NCBI GenBank assembly: GCA_044229235.1
Contig: JBGATH010000005.1
Location: forward strand, 103,400 to 167,399
Direction of reading: 5' to 3'
Length of the DNA stretch: 64,000 nt
From: UKL13-2 sp044229235
GTDB taxonomy: Bacteria; Pseudomonadota; Gammaproteobacteria; Burkholderiales; Usitatibacteraceae
A program made the translations under genes and the position numbers. Below, in pieces: positions 26,725-36,254 of this stretch. The notes beneath the pieces were generated by a model that was not told where the DNA came from, did no database searches, and saw only the letters and a program-made list of their open reading frames with translations. The stretch's first letter is position 1; every line of letters begins with the position of its first letter.

Positions 26725-27288
26725 TCAAGCCGCCACAAAACTCACTTCATCCACCTTCGCTGTGCCGGCGGTGCGCCCGGGATAGGTAATCCACGTCATC
26801 ACAATATTGAGTTCGGCGACAATGCCCTCGCCTTCTATCCTGAAGCCATTTTCAAGTTCGATGGTCTTGGCGGTGTGGGCGTCCTTCAGCAAGGTGAGGT
26901 CGTAGCCGCGGTCCAGCGCGCCGTAGGCCGTGGCACGGATGCACCAGTTGGAAATGGCACCTGCCAGCACGATGCGGCTCACGTTGCGCTTGGCCAGTTC
27001 CGCTTCCAGGGTGGTGTCTTCAAAAGAGGATTCAAACGACTTGTGAACGATGGGTTCATCGGCGAGCGGCACCAGTTCCGGCGCCAGCTGCCAGTCCGGA
27101 CTTTCCTTGACCAGTTGCGCATCCGAGTGCTGCACCCAGATCACCGGCACATGTGCCGCACGGGCCCGCGACACCGCACGGGCGATGTTTGCGACGATGC
27201 GGTCCCGATCCCAGGCGGTGCGGACGACGCCGGATTGGACGTCGACGATGATGAGGGCGGATTGGTTGGTTTGGCGGATGGTGGGCAT
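26725..27288 (-). CDS. Isochorismatase-family cysteine hydrolase
   Basis: 187 residues from the ATG at 27288, with GAGGTGA upstream; a GTG at 27297 is also in frame. Catalytic set: Asp in ALIIVDVQSG (about 15), Lys in IVHKSFESSF (about 85), Cys in ISNWCIRATAYGAL (about 120). The family includes nicotinamidases, isochorismatases and ureidoglycolate-type amidases. Substrate unknown. Confidence 0.88.
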   Translation of the reverse strand: MPTIRQTNQSALIIVDVQSGVVRTAWDRDRIVANIARAVSRARAAHVPVIWVQHSDAQLVKESPDWQLAPELVPLADEPIVHKSFESSFEDTTLEAELAKRNVSRIVLAGAISNWCIRATAYGALDRGYDLTLLKDAHTAKTIELENGFRIEGEGIVAELNIVMTWITYPGRTAGTAKVDEVSFVAA

Positions 27289-27312
27289 GCGGGTCACCTC
27301 AATGTCACTTGA

Positions 27313-27711
27313 CTATTTATTGGCTTGACGCGCGGCAACGGCTTCAACCTCTACAAACCACGCCGGGTCCACCAGCTGCGAAACAAACACCGCCGTCGAT
27401 GCCGGCCGATGTTCGCCGAGGTACTTGCGGCGCGCCGCGCGCACGGCATCCCCATCGTGACCGGCCACCATGAATGTTGTGAGCTTGATGATGTCGGTCG
27501 GTGCGAGGCCGTGCGACTTGAGCAAGGCAACGATATTGGCGAACACCTGATCAGCTTGCCCGGCGATATCGGCAGGTGTGGTTCCGTCCGGGCGAACGCC
27601 CACCTGGCCGGAGATGAACAACAGTTCAGTGCCTGCCGGTACAACCACGGTATGGCTGTAGAGACCCAGCGGGGCGTGGACGCTTTTCGGATTTGAAAAC
27701 GTCAGACTCAT
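27313..27711 (-). CDS. RidA family protein
   Basis: 132 residues. RidA/YjgF fold: the start ...APLGLYSHTVVVPAGTELLFISGQVGV, then ALLKSHGLAPTDIIKLTTFMV and a C-terminal segment PASTAVFVSQLVDPAWFVEVEAVA. The conserved Arg of true RidA deaminases (normally in R..R/ P.R) appears as HRPAS. The subfamily may be an imine deaminase or another RidA relative. 5 bases separate it from the MetX-like hydrolase gene. Confidence 0.85.
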   Translation of the reverse strand: MSLTFSNPKSVHAPLGLYSHTVVVPAGTELLFISGQVGVRPDGTTPADIAGQADQVFANIVALLKSHGLAPTDIIKLTTFMVAGHDGDAVRAARRKYLGEHRPASTAVFVSQLVDPAWFVEVEAVAARQANK

Positions 27712-27715
27712 CGCT

Positions 27716-28798
27716 TCACTTCACCGAACGCCCGAGCAGTTCCCGCAAATACCCCTCCCAAACCTGCGCTCTGGTATGTGTCCCATGCCCCCAGGTCTGC
27801 TCGCTGGCCGGCAGCAGCAAAAACTTCCCGTTCTTCACCCGCTTGATCTCGCGCTCGGCGATGCCCAGTTCCGGCGGGTTGATGAAGTCGTCGGCCGAGT
27901 TGATGTGAAACAGCAGTGCCTTGATGGCTTCCAGGTTCGGTGAGGGATCGTAGTTGCGCGAGGCGCTGATGGCGTAGAGGAAGTCGTTGGCGTCGAGCCC
28001 ATTCATGTTGCGCTCCACGGCTTCGTCGAAGGCTTTGTCGGTGGCATCGCGCGTCGGGGTGGCTTTCTGTGCCTGGATGGGCGCAGCACCGGCCACCACC
28101 AGCATGCCGGCCACGGTGCGCAGTGCGGCCCGCGGTTGCTGGACGTAATTGCCTTCATGCCACGCCGGGTCGGTGCGGATGGCGTTGATGAGCATCTTGC
28201 GCCAGGCGCGGTTGCGGCCGGCGATTTGTACCGGCAGACAGGCCAGCGGCATCAGCGCATCCACATAGTCGGGCCAGGTCTCACCCCAGACGAAGGCGTG
28301 CATGCAGCCCATCGAGGTGCCGAGCACCAGCCGCAGGTGGTTCACGCCCAGACCTTCCTCCAGCAGGCGCTTTTGCGCGAGCACCATGTCGCCGTAGTCG
28401 TATTGTGGGAACTTGGCGCGCAGGCCATCGCTGGGCTTGCTGGACTTGCCATGGCCAATGCCGTCGGGCAGCACGATGAAATACTTGGTGGCATCCAGCG
28501 GCTGGCCGGGGCCGAACAGGAAGTCGGTGAAGATCGGCCGCATCAGGCTCTGGCCTGAGCCGCCGGTGCCATGCAGCAGCAACACCGCGTTGGTAACGCG
28601 GCCATTGGCGTCCTTCACCGGTTTGCCAAGCGACGTGTAGTGAATGTTGAGCGCCGCCAGGGTTTCGCCGGACTTGAACTTGAAGTCGCGCAGGACGAAG
28701 TCGCCTTCGGTGGCCGGCGGGAATTTGGCGGGCTGGGCGTGGGCCGTGAAGACAACGCACGAGAAAAAGGCGATCAGGAAGCGCAGGGTATTTTTCAT
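27716..28798 (-). CDS. Exported alpha/beta hydrolase, homoserine O-acetyltransferase (MetX)-like
   Basis: 360 residues from the ATG at 28798 (MKNTLRFLIAFFSCVVFTAHAQ), a clear signal peptide. MetX-like body: LLLHGTGGSGQSLM, the nucleophile elbow LGTSMGCMHAFVWG (about 160) and a late SADDFINPPELGIAE followed by WGHGTHT. Exported versions of this family are esterases of unknown substrate, not methionine-pathway acetyltransferases. No metabolic partner nearby. Confidence 0.85.
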   Translation of the reverse strand: MKNTLRFLIAFFSCVVFTAHAQPAKFPPATEGDFVLRDFKFKSGETLAALNIHYTSLGKPVKDANGRVTNAVLLLHGTGGSGQSLMRPIFTDFLFGPGQPLDATKYFIVLPDGIGHGKSSKPSDGLRAKFPQYDYGDMVLAQKRLLEEGLGVNHLRLVLGTSMGCMHAFVWGETWPDYVDALMPLACLPVQIAGRNRAWRKMLINAIRTDPAWHEGNYVQQPRAALRTVAGMLVVAGAAPIQAQKATPTRDATDKAFDEAVERNMNGLDANDFLYAISASRNYDPSPNLEAIKALLFHINSADDFINPPELGIAEREIKRVKNGKFLLLPASEQTWGHGTHTRAQVWEGYLRELLGRSVK

Positions 28799-28869
28799 GA
28801 GGCGAAATGATGGGAGTAACGCAACGGGAATGGCATCGCAGAATATCAGCGCGCCGGCGCAAGGGCCAA

Positions 28870-28932
28870 AGTCAAGCACTGGCGCGGCACTTCAGGCATT
28901 TTCGGCCTGCGAACCGCCCCAGTGCTTGGGTT
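28870..28932. repeat. Palindromic intergenic repeat, copy 3
   Basis: Left arm AAGCACTGGCGCGGC, inner stem CAGGC...GCCTG, TTTT loop, return arm GCCCCAGTGCTTGG. This copy is the most complete and defines the architecture used to recognise the others. Confidence 0.75.
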
Positions 28933-28976
28933 TTACTTCGCAGCCGCGCCAGGTGGCCAGTGGATCACCCAATTCC

Positions 28977-29066
28977 GTTCGCCCTGAGCCTGTCGAAGGG
29001 CCTTGCCGCGTCCAATGCTTCGGACGCTTCGGGCAATCGTGCTTCGACAAGCTCAGCACGATCAGG
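28977..29066. repeat. Paired CTGAGC-TGTCGAAG type palindromes
   Basis: GCCCTGAGCCTGTCGAAGGG at 28981-29000 and TGCTTCGACAAGCTCAGCAC at 29040-29059 are inverted relative to each other, 62 bases apart. This is the widespread CCTGAGC/CTTCGACAGGCTCAG family of intergenic repeats found in many proteobacteria, here in the divergent tail between the MetX-like and Sm-like genes. Confidence 0.7.
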
Positions 29067-29083
29067 ATTTACAAAGGTTTGTG

Positions 29084-29389
29084 CTAACGCGCCTTGAAAA
29101 TCACCGCGCTGATCTTGTCCAGACTGACCACCGCATCGTAAAAGTCCTTGCCGGTAAGTCGCGCGATGTGCACGGTTCCCGCCGTCACCGCAATCACGGT
29201 GCCGTCGATATCCTCGCCAGCCTGCAACCGCAGCAGCACGCGTTTGCCGACGTTGGCGTGCAAGACTTCCTTGATGGTGGCGGGTGCCTTGGTTTCGGTC
29301 TTTGCATCCTGTGCAATTGCAACGATGGGTGCGGTGGCAGCCAATGCGGTGGCGACCAACAACACTTGAAGCAGGGAACGCGACTTCAT
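29084..29389 (-). CDS. Small exported protein with Sm-like barrel pattern
   Basis: 101 residues from the ATG at 29389 with AAGGA upstream. A signal peptide ends around IAQDA. The mature part VGKRVLLRLQAGEDIDG, TVIAVTAGTVHIARL and VVSLDKISAVIFK has the alternating strands and G-x-V/L pattern of an Sm/LSm-like beta barrel, here predicted in the periplasm. I do not recognise a named family; homology to LSm is only a pattern guess. Confidence 0.6.
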   Translation of the reverse strand: MKSRSLLQVLLVATALAATAPIVAIAQDAKTETKAPATIKEVLHANVGKRVLLRLQAGEDIDGTVIAVTAGTVHIARLTGKDFYDAVVSLDKISAVIFKAR

Positions 29390-29658
29390 GAACGGTCCTT
29401 TCTTTGACGACGGGGTTTGTACAATGGGAACAGAAGCGATCATATTCCTTTGCCGTGTGCGTCCGGCGCCCTGCGCTGCAAGTATCCCGCGATCAGGATC
29501 GCTGGCGGCGACGTTACGGTGGTGGAACCAGCCAATTCCACCGTACCATTCTTCATCGCGATGTCGGTCGACGAACTGACCGTGACCGCGACAACCGTAT
29601 GAAGCTCAACCCAGGGCAATGGCATATGCACCGCCGCCCCTCTACAATCACCGCCACC

Positions 29659-30543
29659 ATGCCTCCCGCCATTCCCAGTTCGGCCAACCAGGAAGTTGCG
29701 AGCCGCTTCGGCAAGCCTGCCCAGGGCTGGCGGCTGACGCTCTACACCGTCATCTTCGAGGCCGACACGCGCGCCGGGCGGGCGTTCGACGTCACGCTGA
29801 TCTGGGCCATCCTCGCGAGCCTCGTGGTGGTGATGCTCGACAGTGTCGCCAGTATCCATTCGCAACACGGCAAGTTGTTCGTGATACTGGAATGGAGCTT
29901 CACCCTGCTGTTCACCGCCGAATACCTGGCGCGTCTGGCCTGCGTACGCCACCCGTTTCGCTATGCCACCAGCTTTTACGGCGTCATCGACCTGCTGGCC
30001 ATCGCGCCGACCTATCTTGCGATTCTCGTGCCGGAACTGCACGCGCTGATCGATGTGCGCGTGCTGCGGCTGCTGCGCATCTTTCGCATCCTCAAGCTCA
30101 CCGAGTACGTAGCTGAATACGGCGCGCTGGGTCGTGCGCTGGTCGCCTCGCGCCGCAAGATCTTCGTGTTCCTGTCGTTCGTGCTGCTGGTGGTGCTGGT
30201 GATGGGCACGCTGATGTATGTCATCGAAGGGCCGGAGAACGGCTTCACCAGCATCCCGATCTCGGTGTACTGGGCCATCACCACCATGACCACGGTCGGC
30301 TTCGGTGACATCACGCCCAAGACCGACCTGGGACGCCTGCTGGCCTCGGTGATGATGCTGCTGGGCTGGGGGACGCTGGCCGTGCCCACCGGCATTGTCA
30401 GCGCCGAATTCACCGCGCAGCGCTTTGGCCAGGCACCGACCACCCGCACCTGCCACGAGTGCTTAAGCGAAGGACATGCGGCCAATGCCAGGTATTGCCG
30501 TGACTGCGGCGCGCCGTTGCCTGCGTACCGGCACGATCCCTGA
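29659..30543 (+). CDS. Voltage-gated potassium channel-like protein with C-terminal zinc ribbon
   Basis: 294 residues from the ATG at 29659; in-frame ATGs at 29599 and 29626 are alternatives. Six membrane segments, including an S4-like helix with repeated Arg (VLRLLRIFRILKL, about 130-142), a pore with the selectivity filter TTVGFGD (about 213-219) and a last helix. The cytoplasmic tail ends in a C4 zinc-ribbon CHECLSEGHAANARYCRDCG. The tail may sense redox or metal. Kv-type bacterial channel. Confidence 0.86.
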   Translation: MPPAIPSSANQEVASRFGKPAQGWRLTLYTVIFEADTRAGRAFDVTLIWAILASLVVVMLDSVASIHSQHGKLFVILEWSFTLLFTAEYLARLACVRHPFRYATSFYGVIDLLAIAPTYLAILVPELHALIDVRVLRLLRIFRILKLTEYVAEYGALGRALVASRRKIFVFLSFVLLVVLVMGTLMYVIEGPENGFTSIPISVYWAITTMTTVGFGDITPKTDLGRLLASVMMLLGWGTLAVPTGIVSAEFTAQRFGQAPTTRTCHECLSEGHAANARYCRDCGAPLPAYRHDP

Positions 30544-30640
30544 CCTGCAGACGGCGAGCCACAACCGCCGCCGTACAATATTGCCTCGGCACGCCGGTCT
30601 GCCCGCGCGCTCCGACCCCTACATACCTGCACCGATCCGC

Positions 30641-31408
30641 ATGAGCACTGCACCGCCCACCGCTTCCGCAAACTTCCGCACGCCCGAGGTGGAAATCACC
30701 CGCTGTTTCACCTGGCTGCAGCGCGGCTGGCAGGACCTCGCCCGCTGCCCCGCGGTCGCGCTGCTGCATGGCTTCGCGATGGCGCTGTTCGGCGCGCTGG
30801 CCTTCAGTACGTTGCCGCATCGCTTCTGGCTGCTGGCAGGCACGTTCTCCGGCTTCCTGCTGGTGGCGCCGGTGTTGGCCACGGGGCTGTATGCGGTGAG
30901 CCGCAAGCTCGAACAGGGTGGCGCGCCGCAATTCGGCACCGTGCTCGATGTCTGGCGCTCCGGCGACCGGCGCGCGATCGTGTTCGGCCTGCTGCTGGCG
31001 CTGGCTGGTACCGGCTGGGTGATGACCTCGGCGGCGCTCATCACCCTGTACGCCCCGCAGCCGATCAATGAGCCCGCCGATTTCTTCCGGCATGTGGTGA
31101 TCAGCGACAGCTGGCTGTTCGAGGCCTGGGTGGTGCTGGGCGGGACGCTGGCGGCGCCCATGTTTGCCTCCAGCGTGATAGCCATGCCCATGTTGCTCGA
31201 TCGCCCGGTCGGCGTGCTCACTGCGGTGCTGACAAGCTGGCGTGTGGTGCTGGCCAATCCGGTGCCGATGGCATTGTGGGCCGCGATCATCATGTTGCTG
31301 ACCGCCCTCGGCATGGCCACATTTCTGCTTGGGTTGATTGTGGTGATGCCCCTGCTCGGGCATGCCAGCTGGCACGCCTACCGCGACCTGGTGCAGGACG
31401 CGCCATGA
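30641..31408 (+). CDS. DUF2189 family membrane protein
   Basis: 255 residues from the ATG at 30641. Opens with CFTWLQRGWQDLARCPAVALLHG, the conserved DUF2189 head, then six predicted membrane helices. The family is unstudied. Its stop overlaps the DUF2788 start (ATGA), so they form an operon. Confidence 0.85.
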   Translation: MSTAPPTASANFRTPEVEITRCFTWLQRGWQDLARCPAVALLHGFAMALFGALAFSTLPHRFWLLAGTFSGFLLVAPVLATGLYAVSRKLEQGGAPQFGTVLDVWRSGDRRAIVFGLLLALAGTGWVMTSAALITLYAPQPINEPADFFRHVVISDSWLFEAWVVLGGTLAAPMFASSVIAMPMLLDRPVGVLTAVLTSWRVVLANPVPMALWAAIIMLLTALGMATFLLGLIVVMPLLGHASWHAYRDLVQDAP

Positions 31409-31617
31409 TCTTCGGCTTTACCGAAGCTCAAATCGCCCAGTTCGGCCTGACCTTCGGGCTCGGCGCATTCATGGTCTACATGCTGTTCATCATCTACAAC
31501 CTGGCGAAGGAGTCCAAGGCCGGCAAGCTGGGCACCTTCGTGCTGTTCCTGGTGCTGGCCTTCGGCATGATCGGTTTTGTGGCGAAAGGGCTGATCAAGT
31601 ACTTCATGAAGGTCTGA
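31405..31617 (+). CDS. DUF2788 family membrane protein
   Basis: 70 residues, the family length. Two hydrophobic helices (FGAFMVYMLFIIYNLA and LGTFVLFLVLAFGMIGFVAKG) joined by a Lys-rich loop. Conserved in betaproteobacteria without known function. ATG at 31405 overlaps the previous stop. Confidence 0.85.
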   Translation: MIFGFTEAQIAQFGLTFGLGAFMVYMLFIIYNLAKESKAGKLGTFVLFLVLAFGMIGFVAKGLIKYFMKV

Positions 31618-31680
31618 ATTCAATCCGCGAGATCGGGGTGCGGCGCTTGTCCTTTTCATGCCGGTGACCGCACGATTGAT

Positions 31681-32613
31681 CCGCCGAAAATCCCCCTCGG
31701 TCCCCCTTTAGGAAAGGGGGAGGAATGGTATGAGGCGGCCGATCGGCAACAGGATGCGCGGCATGCGCACCTTGCGAGGAACGACTCCCGGTTCCATTCC
31801 CACCAACTTGCAATCCCCTCCGGCATCATTCCCCTCCCTTTTCTAAAGGGAGGCCGGGAGGGATTTGCGTTCGCCATGGAATCGGAGACTGCGCAATTGA
31901 ACCGCCGAAAATCCCCCTCGATCCCCCTTTAGGAAAGGGGGAGTTTTGGTACGAGGCGGCCGATCGGCAACGGGATGCGCGGCATGTGCACCTTGCGAGG
32001 AACGAATCCCTGTTCCATTCCCACCAACTTGCAATCCCCACCGGCATCATTCCCCTCCCTTTTCCAAAGGGAGGACGGGAGGGATTTGCGTTCGCCATGG
32101 AATCGGAGACTGCGCATTGAACCGCCGAAAATCCCCTCGATCCCCCTTTAGGAAAGGGGGAGTTTTGGTACAGGCGGCCGATCGGCAACGGGATGCGCGG
32201 CATGTGCACCTTGCGAGGAACGAATCCCTGTTCCATTCCCACCAACTTGCAATCCCCCCACCGGCATCATTCCCCTCCCTTTTTCCAAAGGGAGGACGGG
32301 AGGGATTTGCGTTCGCCATGGAAACGGCGACCGCGTACTTGAGCCACCGAAAATCCTCCCGGCCTCCCTTTAGGAAAGGGGGAGGAATGGTATGGGGCGG
32401 CCGATCGGCAACTACGAACAGGGGATGCGTGCGCTGCGGGAACTTAGCGACTCCCTGTCCCATACCCATACCTTGCAATCCCCTCCGGCACCATTCCCCT
32501 CCCTTTTCTAAAAGGGCGGCCGGGAGGGATTTGCGATCGTCATGGAAACAGCGATCGCGTACTTGAGCCACCGAAAATCCCCCTCGGTCCCCCTTTAGGA
32601 AAGGGGGAGGATT
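31681..32613. repeat. Tandem array of a ~222-bp unit (4.2 copies)
   Basis: Unit starts at 31681, 31902, 32122, 32344 and 32568 (lengths 221, 220, 222, 224; the last is partial). Each unit holds a hairpin CCCCCTTTAGGAAAGGGGG, about 110 bases of unique sequence including GGCGGCCGATCGGCAAC, and a second hairpin CTCCCTTTTCTAAAGGGAG. Overlapping open frames here (SPFPKGG- and LEKGGE-like peptides) follow from the repeat and lack codon preference and ribosome sites, so no gene is called. It fills most of the 1,004 bases between DUF2788 and the aminotransferase relic. Confidence 0.9.
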
Positions 32614-32621
32614 GGCGCGCG

Positions 32622-33849
32622 CTAGGCCAACACCTCATCGAGATGCCCGATCAAGCGGTCGATCTCGCCTTGCGTGTTGTAGTGCGCCATCGACACGCGC
32701 ACCACGCCGCCCTGTCGGGCCAGTTCCAGCGCCTCGATCAGGCGACGCGCATAAAAGTCGCCGAAGCGAATGCCGATGCGGTATTGATCGATGTGACGCA
32801 CAACCTTCTCTGACTGCATGCCGTCAACCACAAAACTCACGGTGGGCATGCGGTTGCCGTTTACCACTTTCGGCAGGCCAATGATGCTTACGCGCGACTT
32901 GCCGCGCAGGTAGTTCAGCAGCGATTCAGCCAGCGCATCTTCAAGACGCGCGAACAGGTCGAACGCGGCCTGCATTTTCTGCCGCTCGTTGCCCGCTGCA
33001 CCATGCAACTCGCCCATCGCCACCAGATACTCGGCGATGCCCGCGCAGCCGTACGAAAGTTCGAAGTTCACATTGCCCGGTTGCAGTTTGTACGGCAGCA
33101 CCTCGGGCCCGATGAAGTGGTGATTCAGTGTCGGCAGGCCGAGCAGGAAGTCGCGCTTCCCCCACAGCACCGCGTAGTGCGGGCCGAACACCTTGTAAAA
33201 ACTGAACACATAAACATCGGCGCCGCTGGCCTGCACATCGACCAGCCGGTGCGGCGTAGGCGACCGCATCCACCGCCAGCCGCGCGCCGGCTGCATGCAC
33301 CCGTCGCGCAACCTCGGCCACCGGATTGACGGTACCGAGCACATTGGAGGCATGCGTCATCGCCACCCACACCGTGCGCTCCGAGAGCAGTGCATCGAGC
33401 GCCGACAGTTCCAGCTGCAGGCTATCGCGATTCACTTCCCAGATTTTCACCACCGCGCCGGCCTGCTGCAAACGCAACCAACCACCGATATTGGCCTCGT
33501 GGTCGGTGTCGGTTACGATGATTTCGTCGCCCGGGCGGATGCCGCGCAGGATGGCTTGCGTCAGCAGAAACATGAGCCCGGTGGTGGAGCCGCCCATCAC
33601 CACTTCTTCGACGTGTGCGGCATTGATCAGTTGCGCGATGGCGCGCCGCGCGGCGAGCACCTTGGCCGAGGCCTCCTCGGACGCGGCATAACTGGCGCCC
33701 AGCTGCACACTGGTGGTCAGCAGGTAGTCGCGAATGCGGTCCGCCACCCGACCCAGCACGGCCGAACCACCGGCGTTGTCCAGGTAAACCGTTGGGCCGG
33801 CGAGCGCCGGAAATTCGGCGCGCACGCGCGCAAGGTTCAGTGGAATCAT
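32622..33849 (-). pseudogene. Class V aminotransferase (cysteine desulfurase-like), frameshifted
   Basis: One ~408-residue gene in two frames. The N-terminal part (to about residue 200) starts MIPLNLARVRAEFPALAG and holds the DTDHEANIGGW and ARLAVDAVAYA segments. The C-terminal part continues with HRLVDVQASGADVYVFSFYKVFGPHYAVLW, which contains the PLP Lys in FSFYK. The break is at about 33255, in GCCTACGCCGCAC, where one extra base (or two missing) disrupts the frame. The C-terminal part has HIDQYRIGIRFGDFYA and other family segments. Either the gene is inactive or the base call is wrong. Confidence 0.8.
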
Positions 33850-33905
33850 TCGGGACTGGTGATATTCGTCAGGACGATCGAGGAACCAATTGGTCCTCTG
33901 GCATG

Positions 33906-34714
33906 CTATTGGTGACTGTCACCATCCTGCTCGCGTACGCCGGCGCCCTTGAGGAAGAAATAGGCACACCACGCCGCCTGCAACTCGCTGCAATCGGGGA
34001 TGCGCAGCAGCGCCTGTCCATCGCGCACCAGCACAAAGCCACCTCCAGGAGCATGTACCAGGCGCACCGGCTCGCCGCGGCTTTGCATGGCGGCGCTAAA
34101 ACCGGCCGCATCACGAATGCCAGCCAGCCACGTCGCCTCATCCCGCAGCGCGGCATCGCTGTCGTCGAGGTTTCCCATCTGTGCCAGCGCTTTCAGCAGC
34201 GCGCCGTAACTGGCTTCGGCATCCTTCGACAGCGCGCTGTCGAGTTGCTCGTACAGGGAAAAGTCGAGTTCCTCAAAATCGCCGCGCGTGAGATGGTTAA
34301 GCGCCATCGGGAAAAAATGCTGCTCCTCCATCATGATGTGCAGGTCATAGAAGTCGAGGAAATCCTGCAGCTGCACCGCCAGATCATTGGCGCCTTCCGG
34401 CTTTGCAAGCGCGCATCGCTGAGCGCCTGTCGCAACTCGCGCATCAATTCGTCAACCAGCTTGTGCTCACTGGCCAATTCTTCGAGGGAAACCGCCAGCG
34501 CCGGAAAGCGCTCGATCAGCTTGCGATAAACCAGGTCTTCCTTGGGGTGGTGGCATTGCTCGGGAAAACCGGAGAGGTAGTCGAGGGCGCTTTCCAGCAA
34601 CAGCCGGTCCACCGGCAGTTCAGCCTGCAGCTGTGCAAGCTGGCGCCGCAGCAGTCCGAGCACTTTGCCGATCTTTCGGTGCTCGAGTTGCAGGACAAGG
34701 ATGGAATCAGGCAT
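33906..34714 (-). pseudogene. Hemerythrin-domain protein, frameshifted
   Basis: The N-terminal part starts MPDSILVLQLEHRKIGKVLGLLRRQL with the hemerythrin helices and HHPKEDLVYR and SEHKLVDEL iron-ligand segments. The second part continues in another frame from VQLQDFLDFYDLHIMMEEQHFFPMAL. The join is at about 34405 (TTGCAAAGCCGG). The C-terminal ~100 residues are an extension without a clear family. Hemerythrin-like proteins bind O2 or NO through a di-iron site. Confidence 0.75.
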
Positions 34715-34821
34715 GGCGCTTCCCGGTACGTTCAGAAAGCAGCATTGTGCGGCATCTTGCGGTGCCGGTGGCGCGCTCGCATTTCATGGCGGCAGGGATT
34801 TTCCCGGGTAACATGCGCCGC

Positions 34822-35836
34822 ATGAAGCTTTCCGTGCTCGACCAATCCCCCGCCTGCCAGGACCAGAGCCAGCACCTGCATCCGCGAGCTCGAGCTGGCA
34901 AACATTGCGGCACCGCCACCAGGTTATCACCGCTACTGGGTCTCCGAGCACCACAACAGCGACAGCATCGTCGGCACCGCACCCGAAATACTCATGGCCG
35001 CCATCGCCGCAATCACCACCCGTATTCGCATCGGCAGCGCCGGCGTGATGCTGCCCCACTACTCGGCGCTGAAAGTCGCCGAGCAGTTCCGCGTGCTCGA
35101 AGGCATCGCGCCGGGCCGCATCGATCTCGGCGTCGGCCGCGCGCCCGGCTCGGACCGGCGCACCGCCTTCGCACTCAATCCACAACAAAACAACGCCGAG
35201 GACTTTCCGTACCAGGTTCAGGATTTGCAGGCCTGGGTGTCGGGCCTGCCGCTGGCGGCGGGTCACGCGTTCGGCGACATCGAGGCGCACCCGCAGGGGC
35301 CCACCAGCCCGGAACTGTGGATACTGGGCAGCTCCGATTACGGGGCGCAACTCGCTGCCTTTCTTGGCCTGCCCTATGCCTACGCCTATTTCTTCACCGA
35401 GGGGCGCGGCACCGAACAGGCGCTGGAACTGTACCGGCACCTTTACAAGCCCAGTAAGCGGCATCCGCAGCAGCAGGCCACCATCTGCGTCTGGGCGCTC
35501 GCGGCCGATACAGAAGCGGAAGCCCGGCGATTGCTGAAGACGCGCGAGCATTGGCGCATCGGTTTCGAGAAGGGCCTGCGCACGCCGCTGGTCACGCCCG
35601 AAGCAGCCGACGCGGCCTACGCCGGCTACGGCGCCGCGGAGCGTGCCACTATCGACGCATTGCGCAGCAAGGCCATCGTCGGCTCGGGCGCACAGGTGGC
35701 GGCGAGACTGCGTGAACTGGCCGCAACGTTTGCGCTGGATGAGATCGTCGTCAACACCTGGACGCACGACCCGCTGGCGCGGCAGCGTTCCTACGCGCTG
35801 ATCGCTGCCGAGTTCGGCATTTCGCACAGTACCTGA
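34822..35836 (+). pseudogene. Luciferase-like FMN monooxygenase, frameshifted near its start
   Basis: Starts MKLSVLDQSPACQDQS and resumes in another frame at IRELELANIAAPPPGYHRYW, VSEHHNSDSIVGTAPEILM; the break lies between 34862 and 34882. The rest (LPHYSALKVAEQFRVLEGIAPGRIDLGVGRAPG, split in the text by its motifs VAEQFRVLE and LGVGRAPG) is intact to the TGA at 35836. This is the MsnO8-type LLM class flavin-dependent oxidoreductase family. The in-frame ATG at 34994 would miss the flavin/substrate region, so restart there is unlikely to be functional. Confidence 0.8.
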
Positions 35837-35950
35837 GTCTTTGTCGAATCGCTCGCGACGGCCGCGCGATGTGCGCCGGCGGATCTGCCGGGGCGCCGGA
35901 AAATCCGCTCCGCCACTGCCTGATCCATTGCCGCAAGCAAGCGCCCGCGA

Positions 35951-36232
35951 CTAGCTCGCGGGCTTTTGGTTTGCGGTGGCCAGAACCCGCTCGGCCGCCT
36001 GCGGCGAGGTGATGACCGGGTGCACTTCGAAGTCAACAAGGTCGCGCCAGTGTTGCATCCATTCTTCCAGCAACGCCGCATCGCTAGCAGACATGACTTG
36101 GTAGCACGTAGCCAGGTCATCGCTCACCCAGCTGGACACGTATTCAAGGCCGGCGGGCGCCAGCCTGCCATGTTGGCGAAAGCGCGCATAGACCGGTCGC
36201 GGATCGCCGTTGCGAAAGCGTTCAATCACCAT
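35951..36232 (-). CDS. DUF3303 family protein
   Basis: 93 residues from the ATG at 36232; a TTG at 36241 is two to three codons upstream. MVIERFRNGDPRPVYARFRQHGR, APAGLEYVSSWVSDDLATCYQVM and WRDLVDFEVHPVITSPQAAERV match the DUF3303 family, small dimeric alpha-beta barrel-like proteins of unknown role. It is just downstream of glgA and its start is inside the region where glgA ends, on the same strand. Confidence 0.8.
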   Translation of the reverse strand: MVIERFRNGDPRPVYARFRQHGRLAPAGLEYVSSWVSDDLATCYQVMSASDAALLEEWMQHWRDLVDFEVHPVITSPQAAERVLATANQKPAS

Positions 36233-36254
36233 GTAGAGCAAGGAGAACCTTCGA

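Noticed and set aside
31826..32571. Overlapping open frames encoding SPFPKGG-like peptides in the tandem array
   Set aside because: The frames follow the 222-bp repeat in register and lack ribosome sites and a known domain; the peptides come from the hairpins.
34994..35836. Treating the luciferase-like gene as intact from the ATG at 34994
   Set aside because: This would remove the first ~57 residues that carry family motifs, which are present upstream in a shifted frame.
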